Part shown: positions 15,930 through 25,290 of the stretch, one piece after another
Layout of the letters: each line of letters starts with the position of its first letter
Numbering within the stretch: position 1 is the first letter of the stretch
NCBI GenBank assembly: GCA_934476235.1
Contig: CAKSNL010000001.1
Span: forward strand, 124,001-188,000
DNA length: 64,000 nucleotides
Source of the DNA: an uncultured Clostridia bacterium
GTDB taxonomy: Bacteria; Bacillota; Clostridia; CAKSNL01; HGM11501
Direction of reading: 5' to 3'
Position numbers and translations under genes: made by a program
Notes under the pieces: generated by a model
What the model saw: only the letters and a program-made list of their open reading frames with translations
The model's database searches: none
What the model was told of the DNA's origin: nothing

Positions 15930-17016
15930 ATGCCAAAAAGTCTTTTAATTTTCTGCTTCTTGAGGGGTGGCGGAGCTTTCTTAAAGCCTTTGCCTCGATC
16001 TGGCGGATACGCTCACGCGTTACATTAAAGACCTTGCCGACCTCCTCAAGCGTACGGCTTCTTCCGTCGTCAAGCCCGAATCTTAACCTTAACACGCGCT
16101 CCTCTCTGGGGGTGAGCGTGTCCAAAACGTCCACAAGCTGCTCCTTCAAGAGCATGAACGACGCCGCCTCGCTGGGAGCCGGAGCGTCCTCGTCGGGAAT
16201 GAACTCGCCGAGCTTCGTGTCCTCCTCCTCGCCTATCGGCATTTCAAGGCTCACGGGCTCCTGCGCGATCTTCATGATCTCGCGCACCTTGTCGATTGAC
16301 ATATTCATTTCCTTTGCAATCTCCTCAGGAGTCGCCTCTCTGCCGTACTCCTGAAGAAGCTGCCTCGAAACTCTTATGAGCTTGTTTATCGTTTCAACCA
16401 TATGAACGGGAACTCTTATCGTTCTCGCCTGATCCGCTATCGCGCGGGTGATGGACTGTCTTATCCACCAGGTTGAATACGTTGAGAATTTATAGCCCTT
16501 GGAATAGTCGAATTTCTCAACCGCCTTGATAAGACCCAAGTTTCCCTCCTGAATAAGGTCCAAAAAGAGCAATCCTCTGCCCACATATTTTTTCGCAATG
16601 CTTACAACAAGACGAAGGTTTGTTTCAATAAGCTTCTGCTTTGCCTCCTCGTCTCCCTCCGCCATTCTTCTTGCGAGCTCGTGCTCCTCCTCCGCAGTCA
16701 GAAGCGGAACCTTTCCGATTTCTTTTAAATACATTCTGACATGGTCATCGACATTCGTACCGTCAGGCATGTTCATGTCAATTTCTTCTTCTACCTGTAC
16801 AGGCTCTATCTGTTCAAGCTCCTTGTCAAGATCGCCGACAACCTCGATGCCCTCGCGGTCCAAGGTGTCATAGACCTTTTCCATCTGTTCCTCGTCAAAT
16901 TCAAATTCAGAAAGCGCGTCCGCAATTTCTTTATATGAAAGCAGACCCTTCTTCTTTCCTTTTTCCAAAAGCTCTTTTACTGCGAGCTTCTTTGCAGATA
17001 TGGTGTTTTCACTCAT
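15928..17016 (-). CDS. rpoD: RNA polymerase primary sigma factor
   Basis: 362 residues, normal for a Bacillota SigA. Region 1.1 is acidic (residues 1-75). Region 1.2 follows at DHVRMYLKEIGKVPLLTAEEE. Region 2 is complete (DLIQEGNLGLIKAVEKFDY and the STYSTWWIRQSI -10-binding helix). Region 3 is seen at VHMVETINKL. Region 4 ends in the helix-turn-helix LEEVGKVFNVTRERIRQIE. It directs RNA polymerase to the TTGACA/TATAAT promoters seen all over this window. It starts 1 base past the dnaG stop, as in the classical macromolecular-synthesis operon. Confidence 0.97.
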   Translation of the reverse strand: MSENTISAKKLAVKELLEKGKKKGLLSYKEIADALSEFEFDEEQMEKVYDTLDREGIEVVGDLDKELEQIEPVQVEEEIDMNMPDGTNVDDHVRMYLKEIGKVPLLTAEEEHELARRMAEGDEEAKQKLIETNLRLVVSIAKKYVGRGLLFLDLIQEGNLGLIKAVEKFDYSKGYKFSTYSTWWIRQSITRAIADQARTIRVPVHMVETINKLIRVSRQLLQEYGREATPEEIAKEMNMSIDKVREIMKIAQEPVSLEMPIGEEEDTKLGEFIPDEDAPAPSEAASFMLLKEQLVDVLDTLTPREERVLRLRFGLDDGRSRTLEEVGKVFNVTRERIRQIEAKALRKLRHPSRSRKLKDFLA

Positions 17017-17017
17017 A

Positions 17018-18787
17018 TCACTGACCTTCTTTCCGCTTCTTTTCCGTTTTTTTTCTTATAAGTTCGTTCAATTTTTCAACGTTGTTTTCTTTTATATATT
17101 GCTTTGAGAGTTCTTCAATTTTTTCATCCTCAATGGTATTATAGGCATCAAGCGCCGCCTTTAGGTTGTCGCCGTAATCATCGTCCGAAAAGACGGAGGC
17201 AATCTGCCCCGAAAGCTCACCGGGGAGCGATGAAAGGATCAGCGCGGGCTCGGGCACCCTGCCTTCCGAGAGAACCGAATAAAGCTTGTCCGCCAGAGCG
17301 CGGAGCGCCTCCGTCGAATAATCCTCTTTTTTCATCACTTCGGAATATTTTAAGAACACTCTTTTGTCGCGCGCCATTAAAGATAAGAGTATCTTTTCAG
17401 CTTCGTACGCCTTTCCAGAAACCGTGAGCACGGCGTTTTGCGCCTTCGGCACGGTCGGGCGGGAAAAAATTTTCTTCTCCTCCCTTTTTCTCATGGAGCT
17501 GTCGCGCTTCATTATTTCCGCCTTGATGGAGTCCTCCGAGATTCCCGTCTCATCGGAAACCTTTTTTATATAAGCCTCCTGCTCAATGGGATTTCTTATT
17601 TTCAAAAGCACCTCGGACGCTGCTCTGGTAAAGTCGACTTTCTGATCAACATCTTTTAAATCGTACGCCTTTTTAAGCGCCCCTATCTTAAAATCCGTAA
17701 CGCTCTTTGCTTTATCCAGAACGGAAGAAAACGCCTCCGCTCCGTATTTTTTTATATATTCGTCGGGGTCCTTGCAGTCGGGCAGGGTGATGACCTTTAC
17801 CTTTATGTCAAGAGGCGAAAATATCTCCGCCGCCGCGTCCGTCGCCTTCTGTCCAGGACCGTCCGAGTCATAGCAAAGGTAAACCCCGGACGTGTATTTT
17901 TTTATCGTCCTCGCCTGGTCGCCCGTGAGCGCCGTTCCCATGGAGGCTACCGCCTTGGTAAACCCCGCCTGATGAAGACTTATAACGTCCATATATCCCT
18001 CACAGAGGATCATGCGGCTGTCCTTCGATGACTTTGCATAGTTAAGCGCGAAAAGCTCCCTTCCCTTGGTGAACACCGCGCTTTCCGGAGAATTTAAGTA
18101 CTTCGCCTTCTCGTCCGGCGAGAGCGCCCTTCCTCCGAATGCGATAACGTTTTTTCTCACATCAATTATAGGAACCATCAGCCTGTTTCGGAACCGCTCG
18201 ATAATCTTGCCGCGCTCCGTGCACATTATAAGCCCGAGAGCCAAAAGCACATCCTCGCCGATTCCGGATTCTTTTGCCGCCTCTATAAGCGACCCGTCGC
18301 CCGGAGCATAGCCCATTCCGAAATGGCGAACCGTCGCCGGGAGAAGCTTTCTTTTCTCAACGTACGCCCTTGCGTCCTTCCCCTTTTCGCCGGAAAGAGC
18401 GTCCCTGAAAAACTTTGCGGCAAAAATGTTTGCCTCATACATCTTTTTCTTAAACTCGTAGCGCGCACCGTCCTGCCTTGCCGTATCCGGCTCCGGAAGT
18501 ATTATTCCCGCGCGGTCGGCAAGATATTTAAGCGCCTCCACAAAATCAAGATTTTCCGCCGCCATAACGAAGTGTATCGCGTTTCCGCCCGCTCCGCAGC
18601 CGAAGCAGTGATAAAGCTGCTTATCGTCCGACACATGGAAGGAGGGAGTTTTTTCCTTGTGAAACGGGCAAAGACCCATGTATCCTCTGCCCGCCCTTTT
18701 CAGGCGGACATAGCCTCCCACAAGGTCAACTATATCGGTACGCGACAGTACCTCGCTTATGACCTCTTCGGGATAAAGCCCTGCCAT
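17018..18787 (-). CDS. dnaG: DNA primase
   Basis: 589 residues. The N-terminal zinc-binding domain uses Cys40, His43, Cys61 and Cys64. The TOPRIM catalytic core has ILCEGYMDVISLHQAG and CYDSDGPGQKA, giving the acidic metal-binding residues. The C-terminal third is helical and diverse, matching the DnaB-interacting domain. It makes RNA primers at the replication fork. It follows dgt and precedes rpoD in one transcription unit. GGAG lies before the ATG. Confidence 0.96.
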   Translation of the reverse strand: MAGLYPEEVISEVLSRTDIVDLVGGYVRLKRAGRGYMGLCPFHKEKTPSFHVSDDKQLYHCFGCGAGGNAIHFVMAAENLDFVEALKYLADRAGIILPEPDTARQDGARYEFKKKMYEANIFAAKFFRDALSGEKGKDARAYVEKRKLLPATVRHFGMGYAPGDGSLIEAAKESGIGEDVLLALGLIMCTERGKIIERFRNRLMVPIIDVRKNVIAFGGRALSPDEKAKYLNSPESAVFTKGRELFALNYAKSSKDSRMILCEGYMDVISLHQAGFTKAVASMGTALTGDQARTIKKYTSGVYLCYDSDGPGQKATDAAAEIFSPLDIKVKVITLPDCKDPDEYIKKYGAEAFSSVLDKAKSVTDFKIGALKKAYDLKDVDQKVDFTRAASEVLLKIRNPIEQEAYIKKVSDETGISEDSIKAEIMKRDSSMRKREEKKIFSRPTVPKAQNAVLTVSGKAYEAEKILLSLMARDKRVFLKYSEVMKKEDYSTEALRALADKLYSVLSEGRVPEPALILSSLPGELSGQIASVFSDDDYGDNLKAALDAYNTIEDEKIEELSKQYIKENNVEKLNELIRKKTEKKRKEGQ

Positions 18788-18823
18788 TTTTTCACGCTCC
18801 TTTTTTCTTCCATGTAATAATTA

Positions 18824-18842
18824 TTTCGACAAAATATCGAAA
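18824..18842. other. inverted repeat in the dgt-dnaG gap
   Basis: TTTCGA and TCGAAA arms (18824-18829, 18837-18842) face each other across 7 bases in the AT-rich 97-base gap upstream of dnaG. It could be an operator or a weak hairpin. I could not place a good promoter beside it. Confidence 0.35.
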
Positions 18843-18884
18843 AATCCTTTTTTCAATTTTTACTATAATTGCTCCCGTTTTCTT

Positions 18885-19883
18885 CTATCTTTTGTGCCAT
18901 GATTCCGGAACGAAAAGCTCGTTGAATTTATAAATGCAGAAAATATCGGTCATTCCGGAAATGTAGTCGCACACCGTAACATGCGGCGGAACAAGCCCGT
19001 AGCCGGGCTCATCGGAAAGAAGCTCCGGTCTTTCGATGAAATACTCGTAAAGTGCCTTGACTATACCGTAGACCTTCGTTTCCTCTTTCTTTGCTTCGGA
19101 CTTTATATATACGTTGGCATACATATAAGCTTCAAGCTCGCGCACCGCTTCTCCGACCTCATCGCCGAGCAAAATATCGTCCCCGCTGTGTGCTATAAGG
19201 TCGCGCACGATAGTGTCGATTCTTTTTCCGTGGCTGTGCCCGAGTATATCGGCAGACGCTTTGGGAAGCATTTCCTCGGTCAGAATATTCGCGCGCTCCG
19301 CATCGTCAATATCGTGATTAATGAAGGCGATCTTATCCGACATCCGCACGACCTTTCCTTCAAGAGTTGCCGGCATATTCTCGCCAACGTGGTTCAATAT
19401 TCCGTCCATCACCTCATATGTAAGGTTAATGCCGGAGCCGCCCTCCAAGTCCTTAACGATTCTTAAGCTCTGCTCGTTATGGCGGAATCCGTCCGGCGAA
19501 AGCTCGGCAAGTGCCCTCTCGCCTGCGTGTCCGAACGGCGTATGCCCGAGGTCATGCCCCATGGCAATCGCCTCCGTCAGATCCTCGTTAAGCCTTAACG
19601 CCCGCGCGATCGTTCTTGCAATCTGGGAGACCTCAAGCGTATGCGTCAGTCTTGTTCTGTAATGGTCGCCCAAAGGAGCGATAAAAACCTGGGTCTTATG
19701 CTTAAGCCGCCTGAACGCTTTTGAATATACTATCCTGTCGCGGTCGCGCTGAAACTCCGTTCTTAAGTCACACGGAGTATAGGGCTTTTCCCTTCCCTTC
19801 GTATTTGCCGAAAGGCAGGCATTGGGCGAAAGATATTCTTTTTCCCGTTCTTCTATCATCTGCCGTACAGTCAATAAAGACAC
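18885..19883 (-). CDS. dgt: dGTP triphosphohydrolase-like HD protein
   Basis: 332 residues, the short Bacillota form of dGTPase. HD-domain metal ligands are His81 (RTRLTHTLEV) and His110-Asp111 (MGHDLGHTPFGH), with a further Asp in INHDIDDAERAN. The opening RDRDRIVYSKAFRRLKHKTQVF is diagnostic. It hydrolyses dNTPs to deoxynucleoside and triphosphate; the precise substrate varies in this subfamily. Location upstream of dnaG and rpoD is conserved in many Clostridia. Confidence 0.9.
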   Translation of the reverse strand: MSLLTVRQMIEEREKEYLSPNACLSANTKGREKPYTPCDLRTEFQRDRDRIVYSKAFRRLKHKTQVFIAPLGDHYRTRLTHTLEVSQIARTIARALRLNEDLTEAIAMGHDLGHTPFGHAGERALAELSPDGFRHNEQSLRIVKDLEGGSGINLTYEVMDGILNHVGENMPATLEGKVVRMSDKIAFINHDIDDAERANILTEEMLPKASADILGHSHGKRIDTIVRDLIAHSGDDILLGDEVGEAVRELEAYMYANVYIKSEAKKEETKVYGIVKALYEYFIERPELLSDEPGYGLVPPHVTVCDYISGMTDIFCIYKFNELFVPESWHKR

Positions 19884-19890
19884 CGCCTTT

Positions 19891-20325
19891 TCACATAAAC
19901 ATAATGAGTGCCACGGCGATTCCCAGTATGCACCCGATTATGACCTCGAGCCTGGTATGCCCCAAAAGTTCTTTCAAATAAACCGGCGCGTTCTCAAAAA
20001 TCATCTCCTGAAGGTCGTTTATAACCTTCGCCTGATCGCCCGCCGCCTTTCTGATTCCCGAAGCGTCATACATCACAACGAAAGCGACGACAAACGCCAT
20101 CGCAAACTCCGCCGAGTAAAACCCTTCAACAAATCCGACCGCCGTCGCCATTGAGCTGACAAAGGAGCTGTGCGAGCTCGGCATCCCTCCCGTGCCGACA
20201 AAGCGCCTGATGTCGAACCGTTTTTCGCGTATCAGTATATAAATAACCTTAAGAAACTGCGCCGCCATCCAGCCGACGATAGCGCAGATCAAAACCTTGT
20301 TTTTAATCAGATCGTAAAAAAACAT
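19891..20325 (-). CDS. divergent PAP2-family membrane phosphatase-like protein
   Basis: 144 residues, four or so membrane helices. It has the hallmark GTGGMPSSHSSFVSSMATAVG segment at about residues 45-64 and VMYDASGIRKAAGDQA, both shared with the DUF212 'divergent PAP2' family. PAP2 enzymes act on lipid phosphates. Part of their catalytic motif (SGH-type) is altered here to SSH, as throughout this family, so activity is unproven. It lies 7 bases upstream of dgt and 15 bases after ispA, in the same operon. Confidence 0.85.
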   Translation of the reverse strand: MFFYDLIKNKVLICAIVGWMAAQFLKVIYILIREKRFDIRRFVGTGGMPSSHSSFVSSMATAVGFVEGFYSAEFAMAFVVAFVVMYDASGIRKAAGDQAKVINDLQEMIFENAPVYLKELLGHTRLEVIIGCILGIAVALIMFM

Positions 20326-20340
20326 ATAAAACCTCTTAAA

Positions 20341-21207
20341 TTACTTTGTCCTTTTTAAAAGATAAAGCGCAAGCTCCTTTAATAACACCGCGTTTTCGGG
20401 AAGCGAGGAAATCGCCCTTTCTGTTGTCTCCTCCAAAAGCGCGCGCGTTTTGTCAATGCCCCAAAGCGATACAAAGGTTGATTTTTCGTTCTTTTCATCA
20501 CTTAAAACGGGCTTTCCGAGCTCTTTTGTCGTCGCCGTCACATCCAGTATATCGTCCTTTAACTGAAACGCCAGTCCTAAAGCGTCGGCGTATCCGTCAA
20601 AAAAGTCCTCCCTCTCTCCCGCGCTCACCGCGCCGACCGCAGCCGCCGCGCGTATCAGCGCCCCGGTCTTTAATCTTTGCATATTTATTATCTCGTCCGC
20701 CGAGAGCTTTCTTTTCTCGCCCTCCATATCAATGACCTGACCGCCTATCATTCCGTAAAGACCGGACGCGCGCGCAATTATCTTTAAAAGCTTCACCTTT
20801 TTTTCGGGCTCGGTATCGGCAAAAAGCGCAGTCTCAAACGCGTAGTTTAAAAGCGCGTCGCCCGCCAGCACCGCAGTCGCCTCTCCGAACATCTTGTGGT
20901 TCGTGGGCTTTCCGCGCCGCAAGTCGTCATTATCCATGCACGGAAGATCGTCATGTATCAAAGAATATGTATGTATAAGCTCAATCGCCGCGGCATAGGG
21001 CATCACTTCCTCTTCGCTTCCGCCAAGCGATTTTGCGGCAAAGAGCGAGATGACCGGTCGTATCCTTTTTCCGCCGGCGGAAAGAGAATAGTCCATTGCC
21101 TTAACTATCATCCCCTGAGATAGCTCCTCCTTCGGCAAAACGTTTTTCAAAAAACCATCCGCCGAAGATACCGCGTTTTCAAGCTCGCGCAAAAATTCCA
21201 TGCTCAT
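20341..21207 (-). CDS. ispA: farnesyl/geranylgeranyl diphosphate synthase
   Basis: 288 residues of the all-helical polyprenyl synthase fold. The first aspartate-rich motif is at residues 86-92 (DDLPCMD), preceded by GGKRIRP. The second is QLKDDILD near residue 220. The six-residue form of the first motif and length match bacterial IspA. It condenses DMAPP and IPP to C15 or C20 chains in the cytosol, feeding UppS, encoded in the same operon. It overlaps xseB by 4 bases. Confidence 0.92.
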   Translation of the reverse strand: MSMEFLRELENAVSSADGFLKNVLPKEELSQGMIVKAMDYSLSAGGKRIRPVISLFAAKSLGGSEEEVMPYAAAIELIHTYSLIHDDLPCMDNDDLRRGKPTNHKMFGEATAVLAGDALLNYAFETALFADTEPEKKVKLLKIIARASGLYGMIGGQVIDMEGEKRKLSADEIINMQRLKTGALIRAAAAVGAVSAGEREDFFDGYADALGLAFQLKDDILDVTATTKELGKPVLSDEKNEKSTFVSLWGIDKTRALLEETTERAISSLPENAVLLKELALYLLKRTK

Positions 21208-21440
21208 TCCTCCTCCACATCAAAGGGCTCTTCCTTGACCGCACCCTCTGTGTCGGACGTTATTTTCATTATTCTGATTTTTGCGCTTTCCAAAAGCTCG
21301 CTGCATTTTTTTGTGAGCCCGACGCCTTTTTCAAAAAGCTCCATTGACTCCGAGAGTGTGAGTTTTCCGCTTTCAAGCTTTTCCGTTATCGCGGAAAGCT
21401 CCTCCATCATTTTTTCAAATTCGTTCACTTGTAACTGCAC
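21204..21440 (-). CDS. xseB: exodeoxyribonuclease VII small subunit
   Basis: 78 residues, helical throughout. The family core EFEKMMEELSAITEKLESGKLTL and SMELFEKGVGLTKKCSELLE is complete. It binds XseA, encoded 4 bases upstream, to form the single-strand-specific nuclease. The start region MQLQVNEFEKMM is typical, and the tail is acidic. Confidence 0.94.
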   Translation of the reverse strand: MQLQVNEFEKMMEELSAITEKLESGKLTLSESMELFEKGVGLTKKCSELLESAKIRIMKITSDTEGAVKEEPFDVEEE

Positions 21441-21444
21441 CCTT

Positions 21445-22647
21445 TCAGGAAATTTCTTTTATCTTGGCTTTTGCACTGCCGTCAGAAAGTCTTATATTTA
21501 CATCCATGCCTTCTTTTAATGCGTTAACGCTTGCGAGCGTTCTGCCCTGTTCGTCCGAAACATAAGCGTATCCCCGCCCGAGAACCGCAAGGGGCGAAAG
21601 CGAATCAAGCTTTGCCGACTGCACCGAAAGCGACCTTAAAAGCGTTTCGACCGTCTTTTCCGCCGCCGAAACGGCTCTGCGGTTCACCGAATCCACCATA
21701 AGAGCAAGCGAATCCAGCCTGTCGGTAAATCTTACGGGCGACAAAAGCTTTTCGGCGTAGGCAATCTTTCCCTCCGCCTCCGAAAGCGCCTTTGACAAAG
21801 CGGTGCCCATTCTTTTATTTATGCCGGAAAGCTCATTTAAAAGCGACTCGGTCGAAGGCACCGCCAATTCCGCCGCGGCGGACGGTGTGGGAGCCCTTAA
21901 GTCCGCCACAAAATCCGCAATCGTAAAGTCGATCTCATGACCGACGGATGAAATTACCGGAATCTCGCTTGCATAGATTGCGCGGGCGGTAATTTCTTCG
22001 TTAAACGCCCAGAGATCCTCGATGGAGCCTCCTCCGCGCCCGGCAATAATAACGTCAACATATTTTTCCCTGTTGAAAAATTCGATTCCGCGGCACACGT
22101 TTTCCGCCGCGCCCTCTCCCTGGACCTTGGAGGGATAAAGAATTATATCGGCATAGCGAAAACGCCTTTTTATAACATTTATAATATCGCGCACCGCTGC
22201 GCCGGTATCGCTCGTAATAACTCCGACTCTTTTGGGATATTTGGGAATCGGCTTTTTATGCGCCTCATCAAAAAGCCCCTCATTTTTAAGCTTTTCCAAA
22301 AGCCTGTTATAAGCGGCGTAAAGCTCGCCAAGCCCGTCCGGCAGCATTTTATCTATATAAAGCTGATAGCTTCCGCCCTGCTCATACACCGTTACCCTGC
22401 CGTGAGCCGTTACCTTCATTCCGTCCTCCGGGCGGAATGAAAGCGACGCGGCGCTGCTTTTGAACATGCACGCCTTTAACACCCCGCCCTCGTCCTTTAA
22501 TGTGAGGTAGATGTGCCCCGACGTCATATTCCTTTTAAAATTCGATATTTCTCCCTGAATCCATATATCGCGCAGCCCCGGGCGTGAATCAAGCAGCTTT
22601 TTCATGTTGGAGTTAAGCTCGGAGACCGTCATTTTCAAAGGCTCCAT
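21445..22647 (-). CDS. xseA: exodeoxyribonuclease VII large subunit
   Basis: 400 residues. An N-terminal OB-fold binds nucleic acid (VSELNSNMKKLLDS, IWIQGEISNF, SGHIYLTLKD). The catalytic domain has GVITSDTGAAVRDI, IIAGRGGGSIEDLWAFN and SSVGHEIDFTIAD. A coiled-coil region follows, and the tail LAVLGRGYAYV closes the protein. It is about 50 residues shorter than the Bacillus protein, mostly in the coiled coil. It directly abuts nusB. Confidence 0.95.
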   Translation of the reverse strand: MEPLKMTVSELNSNMKKLLDSRPGLRDIWIQGEISNFKRNMTSGHIYLTLKDEGGVLKACMFKSSAASLSFRPEDGMKVTAHGRVTVYEQGGSYQLYIDKMLPDGLGELYAAYNRLLEKLKNEGLFDEAHKKPIPKYPKRVGVITSDTGAAVRDIINVIKRRFRYADIILYPSKVQGEGAAENVCRGIEFFNREKYVDVIIAGRGGGSIEDLWAFNEEITARAIYASEIPVISSVGHEIDFTIADFVADLRAPTPSAAAELAVPSTESLLNELSGINKRMGTALSKALSEAEGKIAYAEKLLSPVRFTDRLDSLALMVDSVNRRAVSAAEKTVETLLRSLSVQSAKLDSLSPLAVLGRGYAYVSDEQGRTLASVNALKEGMDVNIRLSDGSAKAKIKEIS

Positions 22648-23088
22648 TTAATTCTCCTTTTTATCCTCAAGCTCATTTTTTATGTATTCGCCCAAAACGC
22701 CGTTAACGAATTTGCCTTCTTTTTCATCGGCATATTTTTTAACGATGGCTACCGCCTCCGCGGCGCTGACCTTTTGGGGGATGTCTTCCATATACTTCAT
22801 TTCGTACACTGCGACTCTGAGCGCAGCAAGGCACACGCGGTTTATCCTGTCTATAGACCACCCGCGAAGATACTTTTCTATCGTTTCGTCAATCTCCTTC
22901 GCATGTTCGTCAACGCCTAAGCTGATCTCTTTTATATATTCCGTGTCCTCATCCGCGGGCGCTTTGCCGGACCATATCTCCTTATCGTTTTCCTCGGTCA
23001 CAAAGTCTTCCCATTTAACGCTGTTTTCCTTGTTTATATCGGTAAAAACTATTTTAAACGCGTTTTCTCTTGCAAACTTTCTGCTCAT
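22648..23088 (-). CDS. nusB: transcription antitermination factor NusB
   Basis: 146 residues, an all-helical NusB fold. The opening SRKFARENAFKIVFTDI and the C-terminal half (DRINRVCLAALRVAVYEMKYMEDIP, then AEAVAIVKKYADEKEGKFVNGVLG) are diagnostic. It joins NusE (S10) on boxA RNA to support rRNA transcription. It is some 15 residues longer than the Bacillus protein because of an acidic insertion near residues 30-50. Confidence 0.95.
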   Translation of the reverse strand: MSRKFARENAFKIVFTDINKENSVKWEDFVTEENDKEIWSGKAPADEDTEYIKEISLGVDEHAKEIDETIEKYLRGWSIDRINRVCLAALRVAVYEMKYMEDIPQKVSAAEAVAIVKKYADEKEGKFVNGVLGEYIKNELEDKKEN

Positions 23089-23101
23089 TTTCTCTTTCTC
23101 C

Positions 23102-24142
23102 TCATTTTATAAGCTTAACTATATCCGACCACGTCACGATAAACGCAAGTATCATCAGCAGAATAAACCCCGCCGCGTGAACCGCCGCTTCAAACCTCTC
23201 CGGCACCTTTTTGCCGATTATCATTTCAATAAGCGTGAATAATATCCTGCCTCCGTCAAGAGCCGGGAGCGGCAAAAGGTTCATAACGCCCAGATTTGCC
23301 CCGATCAAAGCGGCAATATATGCGATGTTTAAGAAAAGAACAAGCCTTCTCATTGCCGCGTCGGGCACCGATTCGGCGCCGGACACCGCGTCGCCGACCA
23401 CCGTCGCGACACCGACGGGACCAGACAAACTGTCAAGCCCGATTCTTCCCGTTATCATCTGTTTTATCGACCAGAACACCGTTTTAACGCTGAACGCCGT
23501 CTCGTAAAATCCGTTTTTCAGCGCGACCGACGGAGTGTTTTCAATTACCGCCGGGCTGAACCCGATCTTATAGCCCGAGTCCGTTTTATAGGGAGTGACG
23601 GTTTCGGTAATCCTTTTCCCGTCCCTCACAACGGTTATGCTGATGTCCTCGCCGTTATTTTCCATCATTTTAAGCGTAATGTCCGAGTATATGTTTATCC
23701 TCGTGTTATCCATTTTGACAATAGTGTCTCCGACGTTAAAGACCGCCGCCGGAGCATCGTCCGACGCGAAAGACCCGATCTTGGGCGCATACACCGCGTC
23801 CCCTTGCGAAAAGCTGACTACTATGAAAAGTATCAGCGCAAGCAGTATGTTCATCATCGCACCGGACGCCAGAACGATGAGCCTTTTCCACGGAGCAAGA
23901 TTTGAAAAAGCGTGCTCGGATGTGCTTTCCGAGTCCTCCCCCTCCATCTTGCAATATCCTCCGAGCGGAAGAATACGAAGCGCGTAAAGCGTTTCGCCCT
24001 TTTGTTTTTTTATAACAGCCGGACCCATTCCCATGGCGAATTCCTCAACATGAACGCCGAAGATTCTTGCCGAAATGAAATGTCCCAGCTCGTGAATGAA
24101 AATCATAACTCCGAGTATTACCAATGTCCAAACTATGCCCAT
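23102..24142 (-). CDS. rseP: site-2 intramembrane metalloprotease RseP
   Basis: 346 residues, four membrane helices. The zinc motif HELGH is at residues 17-21 in the first helix and the third ligand is in NLLPLPALDGGRI. A PDZ domain lies between (DTIVKMDNTRINIYSDI). It is the Bacillota RasP/RseP form, which cleaves anti-sigma factors and remnant signal peptides within the membrane. It overlaps dxr by 10 bases; the dxr-rseP pair is common. Confidence 0.94.
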   Translation of the reverse strand: MGIVWTLVILGVMIFIHELGHFISARIFGVHVEEFAMGMGPAVIKKQKGETLYALRILPLGGYCKMEGEDSESTSEHAFSNLAPWKRLIVLASGAMMNILLALILFIVVSFSQGDAVYAPKIGSFASDDAPAAVFNVGDTIVKMDNTRINIYSDITLKMMENNGEDISITVVRDGKRITETVTPYKTDSGYKIGFSPAVIENTPSVALKNGFYETAFSVKTVFWSIKQMITGRIGLDSLSGPVGVATVVGDAVSGAESVPDAAMRRLVLFLNIAYIAALIGANLGVMNLLPLPALDGGRILFTLIEMIIGKKVPERFEAAVHAAGFILLMILAFIVTWSDIVKLIK

Positions 24143-25278
24143 TTATGCCTCCGAATAAATTCTCTCGCTTCCCTGTCCGCACCGTATATGTCGGAAAGAC
24201 CGGGATTCATGATATTTTTATGATTTTTCATTGCTTCCTCTGTCATATCTGCTATATCTAAAAATCCGCATTTGCCGGATAAGAACATGCCGACAGCTTC
24301 TTCATTCGCGCCGTTCATCACCGCCGCAAGCGTGCCGCCCGCTCTCAATGCGTCATACGCCAATCTCAGCGATTTAAAAGTATTGATATCGGGCTTTTCA
24401 AATGTCAGCGCTCCCACCGAAAACATATCAAGCTTTTTGCCCGAAACGGGGCTTCTTTCGGGATAGTTCAGCGCCACGCTTATCGGCGTTCTCATATCCG
24501 CCGAACCGAGCTGCGCCAAAATTGCTCCGTCGGAAAACTCGACCATTGAGTGAACAATGCTCTGACGGTGCACCAAAACCTCAATCCTGTCGGCTCCGAT
24601 GCCGAAAAGATGAGACGCCTCAATGACCTCAAGCCCCTTATTCGCCAGCGTTGCGCTGTCTATCGTGACCTTTGCCCCCATCGTCCATGTCGGATGGCGG
24701 AGCGCGTCAGACGGGGTGATGCTTATAAGTTCGTCCCTCGTTTTACCGAAAAACGGACCTCCGGACGCGGTCAGAAGAATCTTTTCGGGGGCAGAGCCGC
24801 ACAAAAGGCACTGAAATATCGCACTGTGCTCAGAATCCACCGGAAGAATTTTAACGCCCATATCGCGCGCCGCGCTCATCACGATATCCCCCGCCGTGAC
24901 AAGCGTTTCCTTGTTGGCAAGCGCAATGTCCTTCCCCGCCGCTATCGCCGCGATAACAGGGGCGAGCCCGGCGATGCCGACAATGGCGCCGACCGCCATA
25001 TCAGCTTCCTTTACCGACGCGGCTTCGATGAGCCCCTCCTCACCGGATATTACCGAAATATCCGTATCCGAAAGGCGAACCTTTAGATCAGCCGCCGCTT
25101 TCGGGTCAGAGAGGCACACGACATTCGGCGAAAATTCACGCGCCTGCTTTTCCATAAGGCGGACGTTGCTCCCCGCCGCGAGAGCGGAAATTTCAAAATG
25201 CTTAGGATCGCGCCGCACTATATCAAGCGTCTGCGTTCCTATCGAGCCGGTAGAGCCCAGAATACTTAGCCTTTTCAT
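24133..25278 (-). CDS. dxr: 1-deoxy-D-xylulose 5-phosphate reductoisomerase
   Basis: 381 residues, normal size. NADPH-binding GSTGSIGTQTLDIV is near residue 8. The metal-binding acidic residues sit in LPVDSEHSAIFQ and in KGLEVIEASHLFG. ALANKETLVTAG and VHRQSIVHSMVEF are further family blocks. It commits carbon to the methylerythritol phosphate pathway of isoprenoid synthesis, feeding ispA and uppS of the same operon. Confidence 0.96.
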   Translation of the reverse strand: MKRLSILGSTGSIGTQTLDIVRRDPKHFEISALAAGSNVRLMEKQAREFSPNVVCLSDPKAAADLKVRLSDTDISVISGEEGLIEAASVKEADMAVGAIVGIAGLAPVIAAIAAGKDIALANKETLVTAGDIVMSAARDMGVKILPVDSEHSAIFQCLLCGSAPEKILLTASGGPFFGKTRDELISITPSDALRHPTWTMGAKVTIDSATLANKGLEVIEASHLFGIGADRIEVLVHRQSIVHSMVEFSDGAILAQLGSADMRTPISVALNYPERSPVSGKKLDMFSVGALTFEKPDINTFKSLRLAYDALRAGGTLAAVMNGANEEAVGMFLSGKCGFLDIADMTEEAMKNHKNIMNPGLSDIYGADREAREFIRRHKWA

Positions 25279-25290
25279 GTCACGTCTCCT

